Positions 1 through 5,916 of a DNA stretch of 21,116 nt are shown here, piece after piece. The DNA lies in assembly GCF_001509485.1 (NCBI RefSeq), contig NZ_LLZI01000003.1, positions 1 to 21,116 of the forward strand. Direction: 5' to 3'. Source of the stretch: Streptomyces sp. NRRL F-4489 (GTDB lineage Bacteria > Actinomycetota > Actinomycetes > Streptomycetales > Streptomycetaceae). Each line of letters opens with the position of its first letter. Positions within the stretch are counted from its first letter, which is position 1. Position numbers and translations under genes: made by a program. The notes under the pieces were generated by a model, which was given only the letters and a program-made list of their open reading frames with translations, was not told where the DNA came from and did not search any database.

Positions 1-190
1 GGGGGGGGCTGCCGGGGGGGGGGGGGGGGGCTGGCGCGCGGGGAGGGGACCCGGGGTCGCAAGCCGGGGCCTGAAAGCCGGGGGGGGGCGGCGGGCGGGG
101 CCCGTAGGGGGCGTCCCGTAGGGGGCGCGTGGCCCCCTTGCGGGCCATCTCCCCGGGGAGGGGGCGGAGCTAACGCTTCCGGAACGGCCA
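1..190. repeat. G-rich low-complexity non-coding stretch
   Basis: The first 40 bases are almost pure G, including one unbroken run of about 17. G-rich DNA continues to about base 170. A short tandem repeat is visible: CCCGTAGGGGGCG at 101-113 and again at 115-127, period 14. I see no convincing gene here. Long G runs are prone to sequencing and assembly length errors and could form G-quadruplexes on this strand. It lies downstream of the ferredoxin gene, so it is probably 3' intergenic DNA. Confidence 0.5.
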
Positions 191-191
191 G

Positions 192-215
192 GAGGCCGGA
201 GGCGCGGCCGGCCTC
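192..215 (-). terminator. Hairpin downstream of the ferredoxin gene
   Basis: A perfect 8-bp stem, GAGGCCGG (192-199) with CCGGCCTC (208-215), encloses an 8-base loop. It begins 35 bases past the ferredoxin stop on the minus strand. No U-tract follows, which is common for terminator-like hairpins in high-GC actinomycetes. Confidence 0.4.
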
Positions 216-250
216 TCCCCGTGCGAGCGGACTCCCCCGCCCCTCACCCC

Positions 251-484
251 TCACTCCTCCGGCGGGAAAACGATCCCCCCGCCCTCAACCTCCGTAATCA
301 GGATCGCCTCCACCGGGCAGTTCTCGGCCGCCGCCAGCACCCCGTCCGCGGCCTCCGTCTCCGGCTCCACGGGGTGCGACTGCCGGGCGGCGTCCAGCCG
401 GAAGCGGTCCGGCGCGGTCCCCGCGCACAGCCCCGACCCGATGCACACCCGCCGGTCCACCGCCACCCGCCAGCGCTCCGCCAT
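251..484 (-). CDS. [3Fe-4S] ferredoxin, probable P450 redox partner
   Basis: A 77-aa soluble ferredoxin. It has only three cluster cysteines: C14 and C20 in CIGSGLC, and C56 in NCPVEAI. The position that would hold a fourth cysteine is Ala (A24). This is the signature of the small [3Fe-4S] ferredoxins that pass electrons to bacterial cytochromes P450. Its start overlaps the aldehyde dehydrogenase stop by one base (TGATG), so the two are co-transcribed and probably translationally coupled. No P450 or ferredoxin reductase is adjacent. The nearest P450 is the CYP125-like gene at 11065, whose promoter shares an operator with this operon, so that P450 is the inferred partner. Family assignment is firm; the partner is inference. 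Confidence 0.9.
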   Translation of the reverse strand: MAERWRVAVDRRVCIGSGLCAGTAPDRFRLDAARQSHPVEPETEAADGVLAAAENCPVEAILITEVEGGGIVFPPEE

Positions 485-1935
485 CAGGCACCCGCCGGCA
501 GGTGGATCATCTTGTGCTCCAGGTACTCGCCGAACCCCTCGGGCCCGAACTCCCGCCCCACGCCGGAGTTCTTGTAGCCGCCGAACGGCCCGAGCATGTC
601 GATGCTGAAGGTGTTCACCGAGTACGTGCCGGTGCGCACCCGCCGCGCGATCTCGATACCGTGCTCGGTGTCGGCCGTCCACACCGACCCCGACAGCCCG
701 TACTCGGAATCGTTGGCGATCCGCACCGCCTCCTCCTCGTCCCCGTAGGGCAGCAGGCAGATCACCGGCCCGAAGATCTCCTCCCGCGCGATCCGCATCC
801 CGTTGTCCACGTCGCCGAAGAGCGTCGGCTCGACGTACCAGCCGGTCGGCTGCGCCGGCGGACGCCCGCCGCCGGCCAGCACCTTGGCGCCCTCCCGCTG
901 CCCCAGCGCGATGTAGTCCAGCGAACGCTGCTGCTGCCGCCGGGCCACCAGCGGCCCGACCTCGGTGGCCGGATCCAGCGGGTCGCCGACCGCCAGCCCG
1001 GCCGCCGCCGCCGCGAACCGCTCGGCGATCTCGTCGTACCGGCTCCGCGGCGCGAGGATCCTCGTCTGCGCCACGCACGCCTGCCCGTTGATCATCCAGG
1101 CGAACGGCGCGATACCGGCCACCGCCGCGTCCAGATCGGCGTCCGGCAGGATCACCGCCGCGGACTTCCCGCCCAACTCCAGCGTCACCCGGCTCAGATG
1201 GCGCGCCGCGACCTCCATGACCCGCTTGCCGGCCGCCACCGACCCGGTGAACGACACCTTGTCCACGCCCGGGTGCCCGACGAGGTACTCGCTCACCTCC
1301 CGGTCGGCCGGCAGGATCGACAGCACCCCCTCCGGCAGCCCGGCCTCACTCACGATCTCGGCCAGCAGATACGCGTCCAGCGGCGTCTCCGGCGACACCT
1401 TCAGTACCACCGAGCAGCCGGCCAGCAGCGCCGGCGCGAGCTTGGCGGCGGCGGTGAACTGCGGGACGTTCCACGGCACGACGGCCGCGACCACGCCCAC
1501 CGGCTCGCGCCGCACCAGCAGCGGCCCCAGCGCCCCGGCCCGCCGCTCCTCGAACGCGAAGTCCCGGGCCACCGTGATCGCCGCGTCCCAGACCATCATC
1601 GCGGCCAGCGACTGCACCATCACGCCGGAGGTCACCGGCGTCCCGTTCTGCGCGCCGATGACCCGCGCGAACTCCTCGCTCCGCGCCGCGAACGCGTCCT
1701 TGATCCGGGTCACCACCGCGATCCGGTCCGCCAGTGGGGCGTTCGCCCACACCCCCGACTCGAACGACGCCCGCGCCGCGGCCACCGCCCGGTCGACGTC
1801 GGCCCGCGCGGCGTGCGGGACGCGCCCGATGACCCGCTCGGAGTGCGGCGAAACCACCTCGATCGTGTCCGGGCCGGCCGGGTCGACCAGCTTGCCGCCT
1901 ATGTAGAGCTTTCCGTGCTCGACGAGGTCGCTCAT
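484..1935 (-). CDS. NAD(P)-dependent aldehyde dehydrogenase
   Basis: A 483-aa member of the ALDH superfamily, full length for the family. It oxidises an aldehyde to a carboxylic acid through a thiohemiacetal. Visible catalytic and cofactor residues are N156 (PWNVPQF), K179, the FTGS turn at 229-232, the general base E253 (TLELGGK), the nucleophile C287 (NGQACVAQ) and E386 in EEIFGP. The start at 1935 is preceded by a good ribosome binding site (GGGAGGCGGGCAGCG before ATG). Longer readings upstream run through the operator region and are unlikely. It is the first gene of a two-gene operon with the ferredoxin. The divergent spacer holds sterol-regulon-type operators, so a role in oxidising a steroid side-chain aldehyde, for example after CYP125 attack, is plausible but inferred. 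The substrate cannot be read from sequence. Confidence 0.93.
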   Translation of the reverse strand: MSDLVEHGKLYIGGKLVDPAGPDTIEVVSPHSERVIGRVPHAARADVDRAVAAARASFESGVWANAPLADRIAVVTRIKDAFAARSEEFARVIGAQNGTPVTSGVMVQSLAAMMVWDAAITVARDFAFEERRAGALGPLLVRREPVGVVAAVVPWNVPQFTAAAKLAPALLAGCSVVLKVSPETPLDAYLLAEIVSEAGLPEGVLSILPADREVSEYLVGHPGVDKVSFTGSVAAGKRVMEVAARHLSRVTLELGGKSAAVILPDADLDAAVAGIAPFAWMINGQACVAQTRILAPRSRYDEIAERFAAAAAGLAVGDPLDPATEVGPLVARRQQQRSLDYIALGQREGAKVLAGGGRPPAQPTGWYVEPTLFGDVDNGMRIAREEIFGPVICLLPYGDEEEAVRIANDSEYGLSGSVWTADTEHGIEIARRVRTGTYSVNTFSIDMLGPFGGYKNSGVGREFGPEGFGEYLEHKMIHLPAGA

Positions 1936-2018
1936 CGCTGCCCGCCTCCCGACGGTGTGGGTGGGATGGGACGACGGCCGCCGTGGTGCAGGAGTACCGG
2001 GCCGCCGCGCATACATTT

Positions 2019-2033
2019 CTGACGAGCCATCAG
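2019..2033 (-). promoter_or_regulatory. Palindromic operator, CTGATGGnnCGTCAG type
   Basis: Read on the minus strand, in the aldehyde dehydrogenase direction, the site is CTGATGGCTCGTCAG. The arms CTGAyG and CrTCAG are complementary around a 3-base centre. The same element, 13 of 15 bases identical, lies upstream of the CYP125-like gene at 10986-11000 in the same orientation relative to its gene. The two sites are 84 and 64 bases from their start codons. A GCAAGTGG sequence, also shared with the other promoter, sits just upstream (2037-2044). It is probably a TetR-type regulator site; the regulator is not in the window. Confidence 0.55.
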
Positions 2034-2048
2034 GAACCACTTGCAGCA

Positions 2049-2064
2049 GAACTGATACCAGTTC
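2049..2064. promoter_or_regulatory. Palindrome GAACTG-ATAC-CAGTTC
   Basis: Perfect 6-bp arms GAACTG and CAGTTC flank ATAC, giving 14 of 16 symmetric positions. It lies between the CTGATGG operator and the KstR-like box in the divergent promoter spacer. I do not recognise the binding protein. I saw no copy in the fadA5/CYP125 spacer. Confidence 0.35.
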
Positions 2065-2136
2065 CACCCCGCGGAGTCCACGCCTCGCACCGCCACGCCA
2101 ACTCCCGTACGCCGGGCGGCGATCACCCCCTACCAC

Positions 2137-2150
2137 TGGAACGGGTTCTA
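2137..2150. promoter_or_regulatory. KstR-like operator (TnnAACnnGTTnnA)
   Basis: TGGAACGGGTTCTA matches the mycobacterial and rhodococcal KstR consensus TnnAACnnGTTnnA at every fixed position. The symmetry extends outward to ACTrGAAC/GTTCyAGT (2135-2152). KstR is the TetR-family repressor of sterol catabolism and is released by sterol-derived CoA thioesters. The box sits immediately upstream of a TATAGT -10 element for the hydrolase gene, where binding would block RNA polymerase. No kstR gene is in the window. Confidence 0.65.
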
Positions 2151-2152
2151 GT

Positions 2153-2158
2153 TATAGT
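2153..2158 (+). promoter_or_regulatory. Probable -10 element of the MBL hydrolase promoter
   Basis: TATAGT is a close match to the vegetative -10 hexamer and stands out in a very GC-rich region. Transcription would start near 2165, leaving a leader of about 25 bases. The -35 position is poor (around 2130, CTACCA). The KstR-like box occupies the spacer, consistent with repression. Confidence 0.45.
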
Positions 2159-2189
2159 GGGTGCCCGGCACACGAGGGGACGGGACCGC

Positions 2190-3263
2190 ATGGCGCCACA
2201 GGTGATCGACCACAAGGGCGGGGTGTGGAGCATCGCCGTCCCCATCCCCGACAACCCCCTCGGCCACACCCTCGTCCACCTCCTGGAGACCGACCGCGGC
2301 CCGGTCCTCATCGACACCGGCTGGGACGACCCGGACTCCTGGGACGCCCTCACCGCCGGCGTCACCGCCTGCGGCTTCTCCCCCGCCGACCTGCACGGCG
2401 TACTGCTCACCCACCACCACCCCGACCACCACGGGCTCTCCGCCCGGGTCCGGGAGACCTCCGGCGCCTGGATCGCGATGCACGACGCGGACGCCGCGGT
2501 GGTCCGGCGCACCCGGGAGGCCGAACCCGGGCAGTGGCTCGACTACGTGATCGCCAAGCTGGCGGCGGCCGGTGCGCCGGACGACCACCTGGAGCCGCTG
2601 CGGGCCGCCCGCGCCGCCGGCCGCGGCCGCAAGCCCCCCGGGCGGCGGGCCGCGCTCCCGGACCGCGGGATCGAGCCGGGCGCGCTGCTCGATCTGCCCG
2701 GGCGGCGGCTGCGGGCCGTCTGGACGCCCGGGCACACGCCGGGCCACGTCTGCCTCCACCTGGAGGAGGCGCATCCAGGGCGGCAGGGTGGCGGGGCCCC
2801 CGCCCACACCGGCTCCGGGCGGCTCTTCTCCGGCGACCACCTGCTGCCGGGGATCACCCCGCACATCGGCCTCTACGAGGAGCCGGCGGAGGCGGCGCTG
2901 GATCTCGCCGACCGGGGCGATCCGCTCGGCGACTACCTCGCCTCGCTGGAACGCGTAGCCCGGCTGGCGCCGGCCGAGGTCCTGCCGGCGCACCAGCACG
3001 CGTTCCCGGACGCGGTGGGCCGGGTCCGCGAGCTCCTCGCCCACCACGAGGAGCGGCTCGCGGGCCTGCGTACGCTGCTCGCCGAGCCGCTGACTCCGTG
3101 GGAGCTGGCGCGGTCCATGCGGTGGAACCGGCCGTGGGAGCAGATCCCCCACGGGTCCCGCACCATCGCCGTCTCGGAGGCGGAGGTGCATCTGCGGCAT
3201 CTGGTGAAGCGGGGGCTTGTCGCCGGGGTCGGCGCGGACCCCTGGCGCTTCCAGGCCGTGTAG
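2190..3263 (+). CDS. MBL-fold metallo-hydrolase with C-terminal winged helix
   Basis: A 357-aa metallo-beta-lactamase-fold hydrolase of the LACTB2-like type. The dinuclear metal site is complete: the H75-H76-H77-P-D79-H80 motif, H182 and H186 in HTPGH, D216 in FSGD and a late His in the LPAHQH segment (268/270). Residues 300-357 look like the winged-helix tail associated with this family. A basic Arg/Pro/Gly-rich stretch at about 140-160 and a Gly/His-rich loop at about 195-210 look like insertions. I chose ATG 2190 because it follows GAGGGGACGGGACCGC and sits just after the -10 element; upstream frames cross the operator. The gene is single and divergent from the aldehyde dehydrogenase. The KstR-like box suggests a sterol-linked thioesterase or hydrolase role, which is inference. 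Confidence 0.88.
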   Translation: MAPQVIDHKGGVWSIAVPIPDNPLGHTLVHLLETDRGPVLIDTGWDDPDSWDALTAGVTACGFSPADLHGVLLTHHHPDHHGLSARVRETSGAWIAMHDADAAVVRRTREAEPGQWLDYVIAKLAAAGAPDDHLEPLRAARAAGRGRKPPGRRAALPDRGIEPGALLDLPGRRLRAVWTPGHTPGHVCLHLEEAHPGRQGGGAPAHTGSGRLFSGDHLLPGITPHIGLYEEPAEAALDLADRGDPLGDYLASLERVARLAPAEVLPAHQHAFPDAVGRVRELLAHHEERLAGLRTLLAEPLTPWELARSMRWNRPWEQIPHGSRTIAVSEAEVHLRHLVKRGLVAGVGADPWRFQAV

Positions 3264-3266
3264 TTC

Positions 3267-3281
3267 CCGCCGTACCGGCGG
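3267..3281 (+). terminator. Hairpin just after the MBL hydrolase gene
   Basis: CCGCCG (3267-3272), TAC, CGGCGG (3276-3281): a perfect 6-bp stem with a 3-base loop, starting 3 bases after the stop codon. There is no U-tract. It also borders the large inverted repeat that follows. Confidence 0.4.
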
Positions 3282-3282
3282 A

Positions 3283-3570
3283 GGGGGTGTTTGTGGCCGC
3301 CCCACGTTGTCTTGTGCCGCGCCGTGGTTGGTTGCGGTGGCCTCGCCTACGCGGCGGTGGGTGGGGCCGGAGGGGATGTCCCGGGGTGCGCCCGCAGGAT
3401 CTGGAGCGAACCGCGGGGCATTCCTCATCCCACGCACCAGATGCGCCCGCACCGAGGACGTACCCCGGGACAGCCCCTCCGGCCCCCACCCACCGAAGGG
3501 AACCCGAGGCCACCGCAACCCCGCACGGCGCCGCAGACAAAAACGTGGGGCGGCCACAAACAACACCCCC
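3283..3570. repeat. Large inverted-repeat (palindromic) intergenic element
   Basis: The two arms fold back on each other over nearly the whole length. The outer ends match exactly: GTTTGTGGCCGCCCCACG (3289-3306) is the reverse complement of 3544-3561, and GGGGGTGTT (3283-3291) pairs with AACACCCCC (3562-3570). The inner parts are near-identical (3364-3390 against 3458-3487), and ATCTGG/CCAGAT close the centre near 3399 and 3437. The symmetry gives open frames on both strands that start with WPPHV, so those frames are not genes. It could be a miniature non-autonomous element or a very large bidirectional terminator. No transposase or clear target duplication is visible. Confidence 0.7.
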
Positions 3571-3588
3571 GGCGCGAAGCGACGACGA

Positions 3589-3606
3589 CGTGGGGCGGCC
3601 CCAAAC
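3589..3606. repeat. Extra copy of the inverted-repeat terminus
   Basis: CGTGGGGCGGCCCCAAAC repeats the right terminus of the preceding element (3544-3561) in direct orientation with one base changed. It ends just before the riboswitch. It may be a remnant of a second element or a nested insertion. Confidence 0.55.
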
Positions 3607-3611
3607 CCACC

Positions 3612-3740
3612 GGTTAAGGTGTCGGGGACAACTTCATCCGTACCCGATCGGGGGAAGCCGGTGTAAATCCGGCGCTGACCCGCAACCGTGAGCACGCGCC
3701 GCGCATCGCGGCCGGACGAGCCGGAGCACCCGGTGGGGAA
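3612..3740 (+). promoter_or_regulatory. Cobalamin (B12) riboswitch
   Basis: The core is clear: GGGGAAGCCGGTGTAAATCC (3651-3670) followed by GGCGCTGACCCGCAACCGTGA (3671-3691), the conserved core of cobalamin riboswitches. A variable stem comes next, then GAGCCGGAGCACCCGGTGG, which fits the 3' part of the aptamer. Boundaries are approximate. It lies upstream of the five-gene ECF operon on the same strand, so that operon should be repressed when adenosylcobalamin or another corrinoid is plentiful. The element also argues that the transporter carries a corrinoid or cobalt. Confidence 0.92.
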
Positions 3741-3788
3741 CGGCCAAGGCTCCCGCCACCGGGGCCGCCGCACACGCACGCGGCGGCC
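3729..3788 (+). promoter_or_regulatory. Two consecutive hairpins, probable expression platform
   Basis: CCCGGTGG (3729-3736) pairs with CCACCGGG (3756-3763). Immediately after, GGCCGCCGC (3763-3771) pairs with GCGGCGGCC (3780-3788) around an 8-base loop. The first hairpin uses bases at the 3' edge of the riboswitch aptamer, so the two could be exclusive states. The second hairpin has no U-tract. Confidence 0.45.
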
Positions 3789-3849
3789 GGCCGGTGCGCG
3801 GCACCGTCGTGGTTTACGGAGCTGAGCCCGGCGCCACCGCGGAGCGCCC

Positions 3850-3907
3850 CGGTCGGGTGCGCGCCGCCGGTCGGCCGAGCGCGGCCTCGTAACGCCCGAC
3901 CCGACCG
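3850..3907 (+). promoter_or_regulatory. Leader stem next to the ribosome binding site
   Basis: CGGTCGGGT (3850-3858) pairs perfectly with ACCCGACCG (3899-3907). The ribosome binding site GAGAGG (3912-3917) follows within 5 bases, 11 bases before the ATG of the first ECF-operon gene. The stem could help control ribosome access, and would fit the translational control common for B12 riboswitches. Confidence 0.35.
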
Positions 3908-3928
3908 AACCGAGAGGCACCCACCCCG

Positions 3929-5221
3929 ATGGCCCCCACGCATTCCGCCGCATCCCGGGCGCGCCGTACCGCCGCCGCGCTGGCCGCCGCCGCGGCCGCC
4001 GCCGTGCTGGCCTCCGGCGCGGCGCCCGCCCAGCCGCAGCAGCCCCGGACGCAGGCACAGCAGACGCAGACGCAGACGCAGGCGCAGAAGCTGCCGGAGG
4101 GCCTGTACGGCACGAAGGACCCGCAGTACGACGGCGTCTGGCGGCAGTCGCTCGCGCTGCTGGCGCAGCACACGGTCGGGGTGCGCCCGGCCCCCTCGGC
4201 CGTCGACTGGCTGGCGAAGCAGCAGTGCGCCGACGGGGCATTCGCGGCGTACCGGGCCGATCCCGGCACGGCGTGCGACGCCAAGACGATGCGCGACACC
4301 AATCAGACCGCGGCCGCCGTGCAGGCGCTGGCCGCGCTCGGCGGGCACGGCGACGCCGTGCGGAAGGCCGTCGACTGGCTGAAGTCCGTACAGCAGGCGG
4401 ACGGCGGCTGGAGCTCGATGGCGGGCGCGGAGAGCGACGCCAACTCCACGGCGGTGGTGATCGGGGCGCTGACCGCGGCCGGCGAGAAGCCGGAGGCGGT
4501 GCGCAAGGACGGCGCGTCGCCGTACCAGGCGCTGCTCGGCTTCCGGCTGGGGTGCGATGCGAAGGAGGGGGAGCGCGGGGCGTTCTCCTTCCAGCGGAAG
4601 AACCCGGCGGCGAACGCGGACGCGACTGCGGCCGCGGTCACGGCGGCGCTGGGCAAGGGCTTCGTGGTGCCGGCGGCGGGGCAGGACCGGCCGGTGGAGC
4701 CGCCGAAGTGCGGCGCGGGCGAGGCGCGCGACGGTGACGCCAAGGCGGCGGCGGACGGCGGCGCCGCCTACCTGGTGGCGCAGATGGACGCGGGCGGGCA
4801 GCATCTGCGGTCGGCGATGCCGGGGGCCGAGCAGCAGCCGGACGTGGGGAACACCGCGGACGCGGTGGTCGCGCTGGCGGCCGGCGGGCACAGCGAGGCC
4901 GCGCGGAAGCCGCTGGCGTGGCTGGAGAAGAACGCCGGGGCGTGGGCGAAGCAGAGCGGCCCGGCGGCGTACGCGCAGCTGGTGCTCGCGGCGCGGGCCA
5001 CCGGGACGGACCCGCGGCACTTCGGCGGCACGGATCTGGTCGCCGCGCTCAACGCCACCGGGCCGGCACCGGTCTCGACGGACGAGGACACCAAGGACGC
5101 CAAGGATTCCAAGGACGACGGCGGCGGCATCAGCATCTGGTGGGTGATCGGGGTCGGACTCGCCCTCGGCGCGGGCGTCGGGTTCCTGCTGAGCGGCCGC
5201 AAGGGCAAGAACGCGCTGTGA
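3929..5221 (+). CDS. Secreted, membrane-anchored alpha/alpha-toroid (terpene-cyclase/intrinsic-factor-like) protein
   Basis: 430 aa. Residues 1-35 form a basic, Ala-rich signal peptide. A Gln/Thr linker follows (42-53). A helical-repeat domain spans about 60-375, with repeating units such as DWLAKQQCADGAF (93-105), DWLKSVQQADGGW (149-161), NQTAAAVQALAALG, NSTAVVIGALTAAG and NTADAVVALAAGG. These are prenyltransferase/squalene-oxidase-type repeats, the fold also used by the alpha domain of intrinsic factor and transcobalamin. Four cysteines (100, 116, 209, 261) could form disulfides outside the cell. An Asp/Lys linker leads to one membrane helix (402-422) and a basic tail. I see no DxDD cyclase motif. 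As the first gene after the B12 riboswitch, it may be an extracellular corrinoid-capture protein (inference). Confidence 0.85.
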   Translation: MAPTHSAASRARRTAAALAAAAAAAVLASGAAPAQPQQPRTQAQQTQTQTQAQKLPEGLYGTKDPQYDGVWRQSLALLAQHTVGVRPAPSAVDWLAKQQCADGAFAAYRADPGTACDAKTMRDTNQTAAAVQALAALGGHGDAVRKAVDWLKSVQQADGGWSSMAGAESDANSTAVVIGALTAAGEKPEAVRKDGASPYQALLGFRLGCDAKEGERGAFSFQRKNPAANADATAAAVTAALGKGFVVPAAGQDRPVEPPKCGAGEARDGDAKAAADGGAAYLVAQMDAGGQHLRSAMPGAEQQPDVGNTADAVVALAAGGHSEAARKPLAWLEKNAGAWAKQSGPAAYAQLVLAARATGTDPRHFGGTDLVAALNATGPAPVSTDEDTKDAKDSKDDGGGISIWWVIGVGLALGAGVGFLLSGRKGKNAL

Positions 5222-5916
5222 GAGGGATAGGCAGGGCCCGGTGGGCGGTGGCGGTGCTGGTCGGCGCGGGGCTGGTGGCCGGTCCGGTCGCCGGGTCGGC
5301 GCAGGCGCAGGAGTACCGGTACTGGTCGTTCTGGGACGGCAAACCCGCGGCGGGCGGCAAGGCCGCGTCGTGGGCGTACGCCACGGAGGGGCCGGGGACC
5401 GCGCGGCCGGCGGACGGCGCCGTGGTGGGCTTCCGGTTCGCGGTGAGCGCGGACTCGGGGCGGGCCGCGGTGCCGCGCCCGGCGCCGGATGCCGCCGCGC
5501 TGTGCGGTACGGCGCCGGCGCCGGCCGGGCAGAAGCGGGTCGGTGTGGTGGTGGACTTCGGGACGGCGGCGGACGCGCCGTCCGGTGAGCGCCCGCCGGC
5601 CGCGCGGACGGGCTGTGCGCGGGTGCCGGCGGACGCCTCGGCCGGCGAGGCGCTGGCCGCCGCCGTCAAACCGCTGCGGTACGACGCCAACGGGCTGCTG
5701 TGCGGGATCGCGGGCTATCCGCGGTCGGGCTGCGCGGAGCAGGTGGCGGGTGGCGGCGCGGCGGGTGGCGGCGCGGAGCGCGAGCCGGGCGCCCCGGACC
5801 ACAAAGCGACTGACGGAGACGGCGGCGGCCCGTCCGCCGGTCTGCTCGCCGGCATCGGCGCCGTCGTGGTGCTGGGCGCGGCCGGCGTATGGCAGGCGCG
5901 CCGGCGGCGCGGATGA
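5218..5916 (+). CDS. Secreted, membrane-anchored disulfide-rich partner protein (SCO2322-like)
   Basis: 232 aa, starting with GTG inside the GTGA overlap with the previous stop. A signal peptide (1-30, cleavage likely after AQA) is followed by an extracellular domain beginning EYRYWSFWDG. Four cysteines (96, 133, 162, 172) suggest two disulfides, and LLCGIAGYPRSGC (160-172) is the most distinctive segment. A Gly-rich linker precedes one C-terminal membrane helix (about 207-225) and an RRRRG tail. It resembles a Streptomyces family I remember as SCO2322-like; I have not checked this. Position between the toroid protein and the ECF transporter suggests it works with them at the cell surface. 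It may be the counterpart of the small beta domain of transcobalamin, but I see no sequence proof. Confidence 0.8.
   Translation: MRGIGRARWAVAVLVGAGLVAGPVAGSAQAQEYRYWSFWDGKPAAGGKAASWAYATEGPGTARPADGAVVGFRFAVSADSGRAAVPRPAPDAAALCGTAPAPAGQKRVGVVVDFGTAADAPSGERPPAARTGCARVPADASAGEALAAAVKPLRYDANGLLCGIAGYPRSGCAEQVAGGGAAGGGAEREPGAPDHKATDGDGGGPSAGLLAGIGAVVVLGAAGVWQARRRRG

Noticed and set aside
502..2022. 506-codon open frame on the plus strand
   Set aside because: It is antisense to the aldehyde dehydrogenase and is Arg/Pro/His-rich with no recognisable domain.
3217..3666. Several overlapping frames starting with WPPHV on both strands
   Set aside because: The similar peptides on both strands arise from the inverted repeat itself, and the frames run into the riboswitch.
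5889..5912. Earlier ATG for the EcfT gene
   Set aside because: Possible, but ATG 5913 gives the 4-base overlap seen at every other junction in the operon.
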